Source: Wocania_A sp965224845 (lineage in GTDB: Bacteria > Bacteroidota > Bacteroidia > Flavobacteriales > Flavobacteriaceae). From it: a stretch of DNA of 64,000 bases. A program made the position numbers and the translations under genes. Numbering within the stretch: the first letter of the stretch is position 1; each line of letters opens with the position of its first letter. Below are positions 1-7,776 of the stretch, piece after piece. The stretch lies in NCBI GenBank assembly GCA_965224845.1, contig CBDDAJ010000014.1:62001-126000 (forward strand), written 5' to 3'. The notes below the pieces were generated by a model that was not told the DNA's origin, made no database searches, and worked only from the letters and a program-made list of their open reading frames with translations.

Positions 1-620
1 TTTTTTATTAGATTCTTTTCGCTGTCTGGAACCCAAGTTGTCCAATTTAAGTTTATGTGATTTATATTTCCACTTTTAAGAGGAGTAATGCAATCTATAT
101 AAATGTCATTTGGTATCAGTTTAGTATTTGCATTGTTTAAATATTTTTCTACTGTATCATGTATAACAATGCCATAATAACCTACATCTTCTTCTAATAG
201 ATAAGCGTCAATTAGTGGCTGTCCAAAAAATATTTGCCGACTTATGTTTACACTCATTTCTCCAAGCGCTATAGCTCCTTTCATTGGAATTCCTTGTTCA
301 ATGGCCTTTGAGAATAACCAACTTACAGCATTGGTCATTATTTCAAAACATTCTAATGAATCATTTTTAGAAAAAATCACAATGGAATCTGAAAAACTTA
401 CAGTCTTTAATGAATCAGAATCGTACTGCTCAGGTAATCCTTTTGCGTTTTCTAATGTAGCTCTATGTTTTGAAAGCTCAATTAAAAGCTCATAGATTTC
501 ATTATGGGTGTTCCTCATAACCATATCTTTAAATCCCATAATATCAAAAAAACAGACAAATCGATTATCAGTCGTACTCCAATTCTTTTTACCAATAATT
601 TCTCCTAATTTTTCACTCAT
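1..620 (-). CDS. nucleotidyl-cyclase-like protein, partial (runs off the window start)
   Basis: An open frame starts with ATG at 620 and stays open for 206 codons to the window edge, so the C-terminus is missing. About 25 residues in, FFDIMGFKDM resembles the first metal-binding segment of class III nucleotidyl cyclase domains (F-x-D-x-x-GF). About 55 residues later VSFSDSIVIF could carry the second metal-binding aspartate, followed by a helix and GAIALGEMS, which resembles the strand after the active site. No transmembrane, HAMP or receiver domain precedes the cyclase-like region, so it would be soluble with an N-terminal catalytic domain. This layout occurs in uncharacterised cyclase-fold proteins and in the uridylate cyclases of Pycsar phage defence. 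Its start lies just downstream of the folded element at 650-767, so it could be the next cassette in an array. Fold assignment is moderately supported; substrate and role are unknown. Confidence 0.6.
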   Translation of the reverse strand, partial: MSEKLGEIIGKKNWSTTDNRFVCFFDIMGFKDMVMRNTHNEIYELLIELSKHRATLENAKGLPEQYDSDSLKTVSFSDSIVIFSKNDSLECFEIMTNAVSWLFSKAIEQGIPMKGAIALGEMSVNISRQIFFGQPLIDAYLLEEDVGYYGIVIHDTVEKYLNNANTKLIPNDIYIDCITPLKSGNINHINLNWTTWVPDSEKNLIK

Positions 621-649
621 TTCACATATTCTTGCTTGTAATTACACAC

Positions 650-779
650 AACGGTTTGGTGTATGATTCCGTTGCGTGTTTCAGCAACTAATTTAGCAAA
701 TACAAACCGAATAGAAAATCCGCGAGGATTTTCGTAAGTAGGCGAGTGCTAGCTATGAATTATACACGGTGTTACCTGC
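650..779 (-). repeat. attC-like folded element at the 3' end of the lipoprotein cassette
   Basis: The outer arms 659-669 (GTGTATGATTC) and 757-767 (GAATTATACAC) pair in 10 of 11 positions. Within them, 714-721 (GAAAATCC) and 726-733 (GGATTTTC) form a perfect 8-bp hairpin. TGTTACCTGC at 770-779, next to the stop codon of the lipoprotein gene, is the exact reverse complement of GCAGGTAACA at 1317-1326 upstream of that gene's start. On the minus strand the element follows the gene, like an integron attC site. The element at 36630-36753 has the same framework (AACA, two bases, G, then a TATA-containing arm; far arm, then ACCGTT). Confidence 0.55.
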
Positions 780-784
780 TGGCT

Positions 785-1294
785 TTATTCCACTCGTTTT
801 AATTTTTTTCCTATTTCTTTTTCAAGGTCTTTTAACGTACTGTTTTCCGTTAAATTTAATTCCGATAATATTTTATTCGTAACTGGTCTGCAATAATCAA
901 TATCGTTTTCACTTCCAGCACAATTCAAACAACCGGAATTATTATAAAAGATATAGCTCTTATTTATAATTAAATCTCCACCAAGATGCGAGTCAAGACA
1001 ACTCGAAAACATTATCATTTTTCTTGATATTTCCTCACAATATTTTAAGTCCGAAATACTATAAATGTCAAAAGCCATTGAAGGATACCAATTTTCATTG
1101 TAGGTATCTTCTCTTAATTTGTCTTTTATAGATTTTGTTCTGCGAAATTCAATTCGTCCAATCGGTTTTATTGAATCCATATTTTCAATTTCATAATCAA
1201 TTTCATAAGTCCAATGTTTTGGATTATTTATGTCAGGTTTCGAATCACACGAAAAAAGTAACAGAGTTAATAAAATGAATAGAATTTTCGGCAT
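785..1294 (-). CDS. small cysteine-containing lipoprotein, unknown function (cassette gene)
   Basis: 169 residues from ATG at 1294; a TTG two codons upstream (1300) is a less likely start. The N-terminus MPKILFILLTLLLFSC is an SpII signal with lipobox LFSC, so the product is predicted to be anchored in the outer or inner membrane. The mature part has several cysteines, including a CLNC motif and a nearby CRPV, which could form disulfides or bind a metal. I do not recognise the family. The gene stands alone, bracketed by the 10-bp inverted repeat TGTTACCTGC/GCAGGTAACA and followed by a folded element, as expected for a mobile cassette. No TAnnTTTG promoter is evident directly upstream, so it may depend on readthrough from the 1.4-kb side. 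Confidence 0.7.
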   Translation of the reverse strand: MPKILFILLTLLLFSCDSKPDINNPKHWTYEIDYEIENMDSIKPIGRIEFRRTKSIKDKLREDTYNENWYPSMAFDIYSISDLKYCEEISRKMIMFSSCLDSHLGGDLIINKSYIFYNNSGCLNCAGSENDIDYCRPVTNKILSELNLTENSTLKDLEKEIGKKLKRVE

Positions 1295-1330
1295 TCGCAA
1301 TGTTGGTTTTCAGATTGCAGGTAACAATAG

Positions 1331-1354
1331 AATAAACACACTAGTGTGTTTATT
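1331..1354. repeat. perfect 24-nt palindrome, possible bidirectional terminator
   Basis: AATAAACACACT (1331-1342) is followed immediately by its exact reverse complement (1343-1354), and T-rich sequence continues on the plus strand. It lies between the 3' end of the integrase remnant and the upstream boundary of the lipoprotein cassette. It could act as a terminator for the integrase gene or as a structural junction of the insertion. Confidence 0.5.
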
Positions 1355-1388
1355 TTTACTATATATACACTCAAATATACAATAATAC

Positions 1389-1664
1389 TTACAAGTCTAA
1401 AGGGGTTTTAATGAAATCAAAACTGTTTTTTGAGACAGGGGTATAAATTTCTGTTGTTTTTGTAGAATTATGATCTAATAATAGTTGAATGTACCGAATG
1501 TCAAGTTCTGATTCTAATAAATGAGTAGCAAAACCATGTCTTAACATATGGGATGATACACGAATTTTTATACTTGCTTTAATTGCTGCATTGGAAACTG
1601 TTTTACCTATACTGTTTATAGATTGATTTATGTAAGAATCAGATCTGTTCATTTTAACCAAGTA
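1389..1664 (-). pseudogene. C-terminal remnant of a tyrosine recombinase (integrase)
   Basis: About 90 residues of the catalytic domain remain. SSHMLRHGFATHLLE contains the HxLRH box, LLDHNSTKTTEIYT contains the second box (LLGH changed to LLDH), and the tyrosine of EIYTPVS is the expected nucleophile. The C-terminus IKTPLDL resembles the end of integron-type and XerC/D-like integrases. The frame continues a few codons upstream of 1661 (a TTG, not a credible start) and is then lost at the boundary with the next gene. The N-terminal SAM-like domain and the first catalytic arginine are missing, so the protein cannot be active. It points the same way as the adjacent cassette and the cyclase-like gene. 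It is probably a relic of the enzyme that assembled the patch, though that link is inference. Confidence 0.8.
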
Positions 1665-1683
1665 TTGTAAATAGTTTCGAACG

Positions 1684-3735
1684 CTATAAGTTCTTTAATT
1701 CTTTTTTCTGTATAAAGGCCTCAAACCTTCCGGGAGACATAATTTCCCAAATTGACGCTACAGTCCACCCTACAGACATGTGAGCGTTAAGATAACCCTT
1801 ACCGTTTGCTCCATAATCCCAAACGGTATGCTGTATAATCTCTGGCATATAACCCTTCTTACCTACATCTACCATGTGACCTTCGTATGGTAACATTTGA
1901 TCTTTTAGTGAAGATACTATAACTTTTGACATGTCTTTAAATCTTGGCTCATGAGTCTCTTTGCTCAACCAATTTAAAACATGAGGAAAATCAAAAGCCC
2001 ATACATCTATATGATTGTTTTCTGTAGAAACATTGCCCCATCCTCTAGTTTTAAGTTTGGCCTTAGATAATAAGCTTTCCTTCACAAAAGGAACATCATA
2101 TAGGTAATACCAACTTAAACCAAAATACGCTGCTTTTTTTGCCAGATGCGTGTAATGCGTTTTTTGCTCATTATTAGAAGCTGTTAGGGCTAAATGATAA
2201 AAGGAAGCCGCTGCAATGGCAGCAGCTTCTTTGTCTTCACAATTAGCATCAAGTGTTGATGAAAAATAATCAGCTTTATCAATGATGTTTTTTTCAGTAT
2301 ACATTCCTGCTTTTCGGGCTACTTGCAAATAGCTAAAATCATTAAAATAATAAGCCGCTAAAATCATAGGAGTTATAACACTTTGTGTACTTCCCTTTGA
2401 AGCATCTATAGTCTTATAATGCATTCCAAATTTTCTAGGAAGACTTCCATCAGCAGATTGCATTTCAGACAGCCTGTTTAATAATGTTTTTAACTGAGAT
2501 TCGACTTGAGGGAATTCTTTTCCTTTGTTTTTTTCAAACTCAAGAATAAAAAGTAGATTTTTAATGCCTTCGCTTTGTTTTCTAAGGGTATAAACATCTT
2601 CAGTGTTTTTGCCATATACCAATTCTCTTAAAAGAGCTGTTTTAGTAAAACCGTTTTTAAAATAAGATTCCAGAACTTTTCTGGCATGAGCAATATGTTC
2701 TTTATTGTTTTGTTGATATCCAAATTCTAATAAATTATAAGCATTGGCAAAGACTTTGCCACAAAATCCTACAGATAAAACCCCTGTTGTTTCGCAAGTT
2801 TTTGTATTGAACCAAAGACCTGAAAACCCCTTTAGATCTTTAGTCTCTGCATAGCTTTCATAAAAATAATTACTGAGAATATCTTTAATTTCTTTATCTG
2901 TTTTTACAGTTTCAACTTCTTGGGGAAGATATGCGTCGTAAGATTGTTGCCATACTTGACTTACAAATGCAGAAAAATCATTGGCTAGGCCATGAGTTAA
3001 TTTCCAATTAAGTTGAATAGTCTCTCCCTTTTTAATAGGATAAAAAGCTTTCCAATACGGATTTAATTTTAGTTTTGATTGGTATGATTTTGGAGACTCT
3101 TCAAATGGAAAAGAAGCATTTAATTGAATTCCATCTGCTTTTGTTTTTCCCATCCCAAGACTTCCAATGGATGTTTTTATTTTGATGATTCCACCAGTGC
3201 TATCTGGTTTGCTTTCAATAAGTAATTTATCAGTTCGTTCTAAAGTTACATATTGTTTATTCGATTTGTTAAAAATTCCTGCCAAAGGAATGCTTAGTCT
3301 GTCTTCTCTAAACGACCAATAGTCGCTTGTTTTAAATGAAGGAGCGGTTTCCGGAGATCTTAAATTCCGTTTGTACCAAAATCCTGGTAATAAAAAATCT
3401 GCCGAGGCAAAAGAACTGTTTTTAATTTGCCATATTTGATTTAAACTTATGTTAGCATCTTTATTAGCCGTTAGCGTGTATGTATAAACAACCATGCTGT
3501 CTTTGATACTTAAATCACGATTAATATGCACTATTTTGTTAGTTAAACTCACTCCTTGCTCTTTATTAAAAGTGTAATCATGATGCTCTATATTTCCATT
3601 TTCATCTAAAACGGATAACTTTAGTGGCGTTTCTTTAATATAATCGGGTAATGCTATTTGTGGTTTAGAGAAGGTGCAGTTCATCACTGAAATGAAGAGC
3701 AAAAAAAATGTAATACGGTATAAAAGGCGTTTCAT
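1684..3735 (-). CDS. large secreted or lipid-anchored protein, unknown function
   Basis: 683 residues. The N-terminus MKRLLYRITFFLLFISVMNC is hydrophobic and ends in a cysteine, giving a weak SpII signal; export is likely, lipidation less certain. Residues from about 20 to 260 look beta-rich. From about 270 on the sequence is helical with repeated Trp/Tyr/His positions (WYYLYDVPF, WAFDFPHVLNWL, WDYGANGKGYLNAH). This recalls the alpha/alpha toroid of polysaccharide lyases and unsaturated glycan hydrolases, but no catalytic signature was identified. It is a lone minus-strand gene, truncating the integrase remnant on one side and facing a divergent gene on the other. A carbohydrate-active role is a guess from fold impression only. 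Confidence 0.6.
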   Translation of the reverse strand: MKRLLYRITFFLLFISVMNCTFSKPQIALPDYIKETPLKLSVLDENGNIEHHDYTFNKEQGVSLTNKIVHINRDLSIKDSMVVYTYTLTANKDANISLNQIWQIKNSSFASADFLLPGFWYKRNLRSPETAPSFKTSDYWSFREDRLSIPLAGIFNKSNKQYVTLERTDKLLIESKPDSTGGIIKIKTSIGSLGMGKTKADGIQLNASFPFEESPKSYQSKLKLNPYWKAFYPIKKGETIQLNWKLTHGLANDFSAFVSQVWQQSYDAYLPQEVETVKTDKEIKDILSNYFYESYAETKDLKGFSGLWFNTKTCETTGVLSVGFCGKVFANAYNLLEFGYQQNNKEHIAHARKVLESYFKNGFTKTALLRELVYGKNTEDVYTLRKQSEGIKNLLFILEFEKNKGKEFPQVESQLKTLLNRLSEMQSADGSLPRKFGMHYKTIDASKGSTQSVITPMILAAYYFNDFSYLQVARKAGMYTEKNIIDKADYFSSTLDANCEDKEAAAIAAASFYHLALTASNNEQKTHYTHLAKKAAYFGLSWYYLYDVPFVKESLLSKAKLKTRGWGNVSTENNHIDVWAFDFPHVLNWLSKETHEPRFKDMSKVIVSSLKDQMLPYEGHMVDVGKKGYMPEIIQHTVWDYGANGKGYLNAHMSVGWTVASIWEIMSPGRFEAFIQKKELKNL

Positions 3736-4118
3736 CTATTTTAAATTTTTAAACCATTGATAATAATTTTAATGATATAGTTTGGTATGGTTCTTATCTG
3801 CTTAATGCCCATTATGGGCTTTCATACTTTTAGTTAGATTTTTCTATATACTATTTTAAAACGAATCAATTAATTTAATATAGGTCTTACAATTTTTTTC
3901 GCTGAATAACATGTACTGGTAGCCATAAGCTATATAATTACAAATTAGTTGTTTATTTAAACAACAGTATTTAAGGTTATAAGTTGTGCTGTTTTTTGAG
4001 GACAATATTTTTTTTTGGAAAATGACGAAACTAAATAATTTTATAAAAAAATCGATGAAACGTTTGTTTTTTTCGATTAATTACATAAATTTGCTTTTTA
4101 AACCCTTAAATCTTCGAC
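3736..4118. other. 383-bp divergent intergenic region
   Basis: Very AT-rich and without a convincing ORF. It holds a perfect dyad GTTGTTTA-TT-TAAACAAC at 3948-3965, a TCGATGAAA motif at 4052-4060, and a promoter at 4063-4093 for the plus-strand gene. No TAnnTTTG box was found for the minus-strand gene. Confidence 0.6.
4063..4093 (+). promoter_or_regulatory. Bacteroidota sigma-70-type promoter
   Basis: TTTG at 4063-4066, 19 bases, then TAAATTTG at 4086-4093, matching TTTG-N19-TAnnTTTG. It ends 25 bases before the ATG of the next gene, so the leader would be short. Confidence 0.75.
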
Positions 4119-4565
4119 ATGAAAGTAAGAATTATTTTAATAAGCTTTAGTTTCTTTTTGGTAACTGGTATAGGATTTGCTCAAAAAAAGAAAGTAGCAA
4201 AAAGTATTATTAGTGAAAAAGTTTCTATAAAAAAGTACCATACTAAAGAAGATCTAGACCGAATGCAAAAAGGACAACTGCTAGATTTGTATGTTGAACG
4301 CATAGAAAGTCTGGTTAAATTGTTGCCTTATATTGCTTTTGCTACTAAGCCAGGGGTTACAATGACTACTTTAGGAATTCCTAACGATAAAGATAATAGA
4401 ACAGCTCTTGATGAGCAATTTGATGCCACCGAGAGTTTTTTAGAAACTAACAACGAGTTTCAAAGGCGAATTTTACCTTATTCAGATACTAGCAACTTAA
4501 TTGCAGCTATTCTGTTTTATGAAGAAACCATGAAATCATTACATGAGTATAGTGAGTTTCATTGA
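4119..4565 (+). CDS. small secreted protein, unknown function
   Basis: 148 residues with a typical signal peptide (hydrophobic stretch ending VTGIGFAQKKK), so it is predicted to be periplasmic or secreted. The mature part is largely helical and charged at the start (KKYHTKEDLDRMQKGQL), with no cysteine and no recognised motif. It has its own promoter at 4063-4093. It stands alone, upstream of the surface-protein cluster. TTTC[AG]TCGA motifs occur before this gene and before the next one, which might mean shared control. No function can be assigned. Confidence 0.75.
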   Translation: MKVRIILISFSFFLVTGIGFAQKKKVAKSIISEKVSIKKYHTKEDLDRMQKGQLLDLYVERIESLVKLLPYIAFATKPGVTMTTLGIPNDKDNRTALDEQFDATESFLETNNEFQRRILPYSDTSNLIAAILFYEETMKSLHEYSEFH

Positions 4566-4756
4566 TGCTTAGTTAATAATTAATTAGATCATAGATTTAA
4601 TTTTTTATTGGTTTTCAAACCTTACTACTAGGAATAAGAAGAAATAGTGTATCAATTTCTTTTATTCCTTTTTTTATTTTTTTATCTTATTTAATATGCA
4701 TTTCGTCGATTAAATCAATTACTAAATTTGATATTTTATGTATTTCATCGAAATAA

Positions 4757-4789
4757 TTGGTATTTCATAGATTTTTTATTATATATTTG
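4757..4789 (+). promoter_or_regulatory. Bacteroidota sigma-70-type promoter
   Basis: TTG at 4757-4759, 22 bases, then TATATTTG at 4782-4789, a full TAnnTTTG match. The ATG at 4841 lies about 50 bases downstream. Two TTTC[AG]TCGA copies (4701-4709, 4743-4751) sit just upstream of and next to the -33 box. Confidence 0.7.
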
Positions 4790-4840
4790 AACTTTATCTG
4801 ATCGATACGATTATTTGCTATTTAACATAAAAAAATACCG

Positions 4841-6172
4841 ATGAAAAATTTTACTCAAATACTATGCTTATTTTTTCTAATTGCAGGGAATATTTATGGG
4901 CAGCAAGAAAAAGGGATAATTGGAACCGATAATTGGTTGCACAACTGGACGGAGTTTAAACCCAAGATGGTAGATTATGGTGAGCCAACTCAAATATTGG
5001 CGGGTAACATAACTGAAGATACTAAACTATCAAAACGCTATGTATACTTGTTATCTGGTAATGTTTTTGTTACCGATAGTACTACGCTCACTATAGAACC
5101 TGGCACTGTTATAATAGGCGATTATGCAACAAAAGGATCGCTTACCATTACTAAAGGTGCAAAAATAGTTGCTGATGGTTTAGAAACCGACCCTATTGTT
5201 TTTACATCTAATAGAAGTGTAAAAAGAGCTGGAGATTGGGGAGGATTAATTATTCTTGGTGATGCACCTACAACAAAATTTGGAAGCGGCTCTGTCGCAT
5301 CTTATTATACACAACTTAACGCTTCGATCTATGCCAACTCAAATTATGGCGGCGAAAACCCAGCAAGTAATTCTGGAATATTAAGATATGTAAGAATTGA
5401 ATATGCGGGTAAAAGGGTTAAAAACGCTGGATATTTTAATGGGCTTTTGTTAGCTAGTGTTGGTAGTGAAACTGTACTGGAAAATATAATGGTTAGTCAC
5501 TGTGCTGGTAACTCATTTGAAGTTTTAGGCGGTGAAGTAAATTTAAACAAAGCCGTTTCTTATAAATCGAATAGTAACGATTTTAAGTTTAATTATGGAG
5601 CTCAATGTAATTTGTCCAATTCTTTGGCGATTCGGTCACCATATGTCTCTAATAGTTCTGGAGCTAGATGCTTACAGATTAATTCTTATGATAATAAAGA
5701 AGAAGTAGATTTTACTAAAAAAGGAACTTTTGTAGTTGCAAAAAATATGACCTTGATAACAGATAGTGACGATTTAAAGTCTGATATAAACCAAGGCTTA
5801 GTAAAAGAAGGGGTTTATGTTGGTCATAATGCTTCACTTGAAATGGTAAAGAGCGTTATTTCTGGTTTTAACCCAGCAGTTTTACTTGAAGATAAGATAA
5901 GAGTAAATCAAGAAAATTTAGAAAGAATCAAGTTTACCGATATGTATTTTAACAATTGTAACGGAAACATTTTTGTTGAGAACAATATGAATAATGAAGA
6001 TTTAGAAAATTGGTATGGCAATACCGCTTTTTTTAATGTTTATTCTAAAAGTAATAATTCTGAAACGTTTATAGATTTAAAAAATCGGAGACGACCAGAC
6101 TATAGGTTAAGAATTAATAAAATAATAGCTTCAAATGAAGTGGATCCAGATTTAAAACGAATAGACGAATAG
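4841..6172 (+). CDS. secreted parallel-beta-helix protein
   Basis: 443 residues. The signal peptide ends near NIYGQQ. Residues about 60-120 carry the pattern VYLLSGNVFVTDSTTLTIEP, GTVIIGD and KIVADG, followed by DPIVFTSN and GDWGGLIILG. This is the right-handed beta-helix (pectate-lyase-like) pattern common in large secreted Bacteroidota proteins that databases often label loosely. Later parts (RYVRIEYAG, NGLLLASVGSETVLENIMVSHC) continue the coil repeats. No T9SS sorting domain is visible at the C-terminus, so it may stay in the periplasm or be surface-displayed by another route. It has its own promoter and a 160-bp gap before the next gene. Substrate and enzymatic activity are unknown. Confidence 0.7.
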   Translation: MKNFTQILCLFFLIAGNIYGQQEKGIIGTDNWLHNWTEFKPKMVDYGEPTQILAGNITEDTKLSKRYVYLLSGNVFVTDSTTLTIEPGTVIIGDYATKGSLTITKGAKIVADGLETDPIVFTSNRSVKRAGDWGGLIILGDAPTTKFGSGSVASYYTQLNASIYANSNYGGENPASNSGILRYVRIEYAGKRVKNAGYFNGLLLASVGSETVLENIMVSHCAGNSFEVLGGEVNLNKAVSYKSNSNDFKFNYGAQCNLSNSLAIRSPYVSNSSGARCLQINSYDNKEEVDFTKKGTFVVAKNMTLITDSDDLKSDINQGLVKEGVYVGHNASLEMVKSVISGFNPAVLLEDKIRVNQENLERIKFTDMYFNNCNGNIFVENNMNNEDLENWYGNTAFFNVYSKSNNSETFIDLKNRRRPDYRLRINKIIASNEVDPDLKRIDE

Positions 6173-6217
6173 AGGTGAATCTTGTTATTATTTGTTTGAT
6201 AGAACTTTTCTATTTCC

Positions 6218-6233
6218 TGTTTATTTATAAACA
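6218..6233. promoter_or_regulatory. perfect dyad, possible operator
   Basis: TGTTTAT-TT-ATAAACA is a perfect 7-bp inverted repeat with a 2-base centre, about 100 bases upstream of the T9SS substrate gene. It resembles the dyad at 3948-3965 (GTTGTTTA-TT-TAAACAAC). It could bind a dimeric regulator; this is not proven. Confidence 0.35.
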
Positions 6234-6335
6234 ATGGAATTTATTTTAATTAAACCCAGGTAATAATGAAACAGGTAGTTAAAATTCTATAAATAAGAAC
6301 GGTAAGGGTTTCTGTTTTAAAGAAAATAATATCGA

Positions 6336-7775
6336 ATGAAGAATTTTTACATTACTTGTACAGCTTTGTTTTTTTTACTTTTTGCATCCAAGGTTACGGA
6401 TGCTCAAGTAGTTATTAGCACACCAAGTTTGGGGTTCACCCAAGCCTGTGCAAGCCCCTCTTTTAATACTTACAATGTAACATTTTCTTTTTCTCCAGAA
6501 GCAAATTTAAGTTCAACCAATCAATTTATAATTGAGCTTTCTGATGAAACAGGAGCTTTTTCAAATGCAAGCATTGTATATACTTCTGCCCAGGGAGCAG
6601 TTACTACGTCTCCGGCAACTTTAAGCATAGCTTTACCGGTTGATACTGCCGGCGAGTCGTATAAGATTAGGGTAAAAAGTACTGCCCCTGCTGCGACAAG
6701 TACAGGTTCGGTAGCCTTTCCTGCGTATTACAAAATTCAAGACACACCATTCTCAATAAACAATTTGATAGATACAGGAGTGTATTGTTCTGGAGGGAGT
6801 TATTTATTAACTATCGATAATCCGGGAACAGGCGATAACGATTCGCCTTTACAATATCCATCACTTACTTTTAACTGGTATAAAGTAACTAGCCCGACTA
6901 CATCTGTTTTTGTAGCCTCTGGAAATACCTTGTCTGTTAATCAGGAGGGAACCTATTTTGCAGAGACTAACTATGGAACATGTACCTCAAATTCCTTTTC
7001 AAATCGAGTTACAGTAAGCGAATCTACTACAAACGGAACCTCATCAATCAGCTCTAGTTTAGGTAATCCGTATTGCGCAAGTCAAGGCTCAACAACTTTA
7101 AGTGCCATTAATGCAATTGGTTATCAATGGTATAAAGACGGCGAAGAGATCTCTGGTGCTACTAGCCAAATGTATGTAACTAACGAATCTGGTGAGTTTT
7201 CTGTAGATATAGATTTAGGAGATTGTGCAACTAGTGCGACTATAGACTTAAATGGTGTTGGATTTACCAGCGAAATTGATGTCCCGGAAGTTAATATGAT
7301 TGAGGAAAATGAAACCTTAATTGCAACGGTAACCACCACTGCTAATAGCCCTGAATTTAAATGGTATTTAAATGAAACTCTAATTGCTGGAGCCACTGGA
7401 AATAGTTACGAAGCAACTCAAACAGGCAACTATAAGGTTGTTATTAAGCAAACAGTAGGATGTGTGTCTACGAGTGAATTTTTATTTAAAGTAAGCACTG
7501 CTTTTCCAAATGTTTCTAATATTCCAAATTTAATAAGTCCTAATGGCGATGGAATAAATGATACTTGGATAATTCCTCAAGAGTATGTAAATGGAGCAAA
7601 TGCATCTGTAACCATACTTAACGCTCAAGGTAAAGTAATGTTACAAACAGATAACTATTTAAATAATTGGCCAGAGGAGCAATTAATTTTTAAAGCCGTA
7701 AACCCTGTTTATTACTATATCATTACAACGCAAGACAATAAAACTAAGAAAGGCTCAATAACTGTCATTAAATAG
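6336..7775 (+). CDS. T9SS type B secreted protein with Ig-like repeats
   Basis: 479 residues. The signal peptide ends near VTDAQVV. The body has Ig/PKD-like beta-sandwich repeats with paired cysteines (TGVYCSGGSYLLTI, NPYCASQGSTTLSA, GYQWYKDGEEISGATS, FKWYLNETLIAGATG). The last 85 residues begin IPNLISPNGDGINDTWIIP and end KKGSITVIK, the gliding-motility/CHU_C-type sorting domain (T9SS type B). It should be exported across the outer membrane and retained at the surface or released. The next gene starts 1 base after its stop and encodes a PorP/SprF protein, the usual dedicated partner of type B substrates. Likely role: surface adhesin. Confidence 0.85.
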   Translation: MKNFYITCTALFFLLFASKVTDAQVVISTPSLGFTQACASPSFNTYNVTFSFSPEANLSSTNQFIIELSDETGAFSNASIVYTSAQGAVTTSPATLSIALPVDTAGESYKIRVKSTAPAATSTGSVAFPAYYKIQDTPFSINNLIDTGVYCSGGSYLLTIDNPGTGDNDSPLQYPSLTFNWYKVTSPTTSVFVASGNTLSVNQEGTYFAETNYGTCTSNSFSNRVTVSESTTNGTSSISSSLGNPYCASQGSTTLSAINAIGYQWYKDGEEISGATSQMYVTNESGEFSVDIDLGDCATSATIDLNGVGFTSEIDVPEVNMIEENETLIATVTTTANSPEFKWYLNETLIAGATGNSYEATQTGNYKVVIKQTVGCVSTSEFLFKVSTAFPNVSNIPNLISPNGDGINDTWIIPQEYVNGANASVTILNAQGKVMLQTDNYLNNWPEEQLIFKAVNPVYYYIITTQDNKTKKGSITVIK

Positions 7776-7776
7776 A

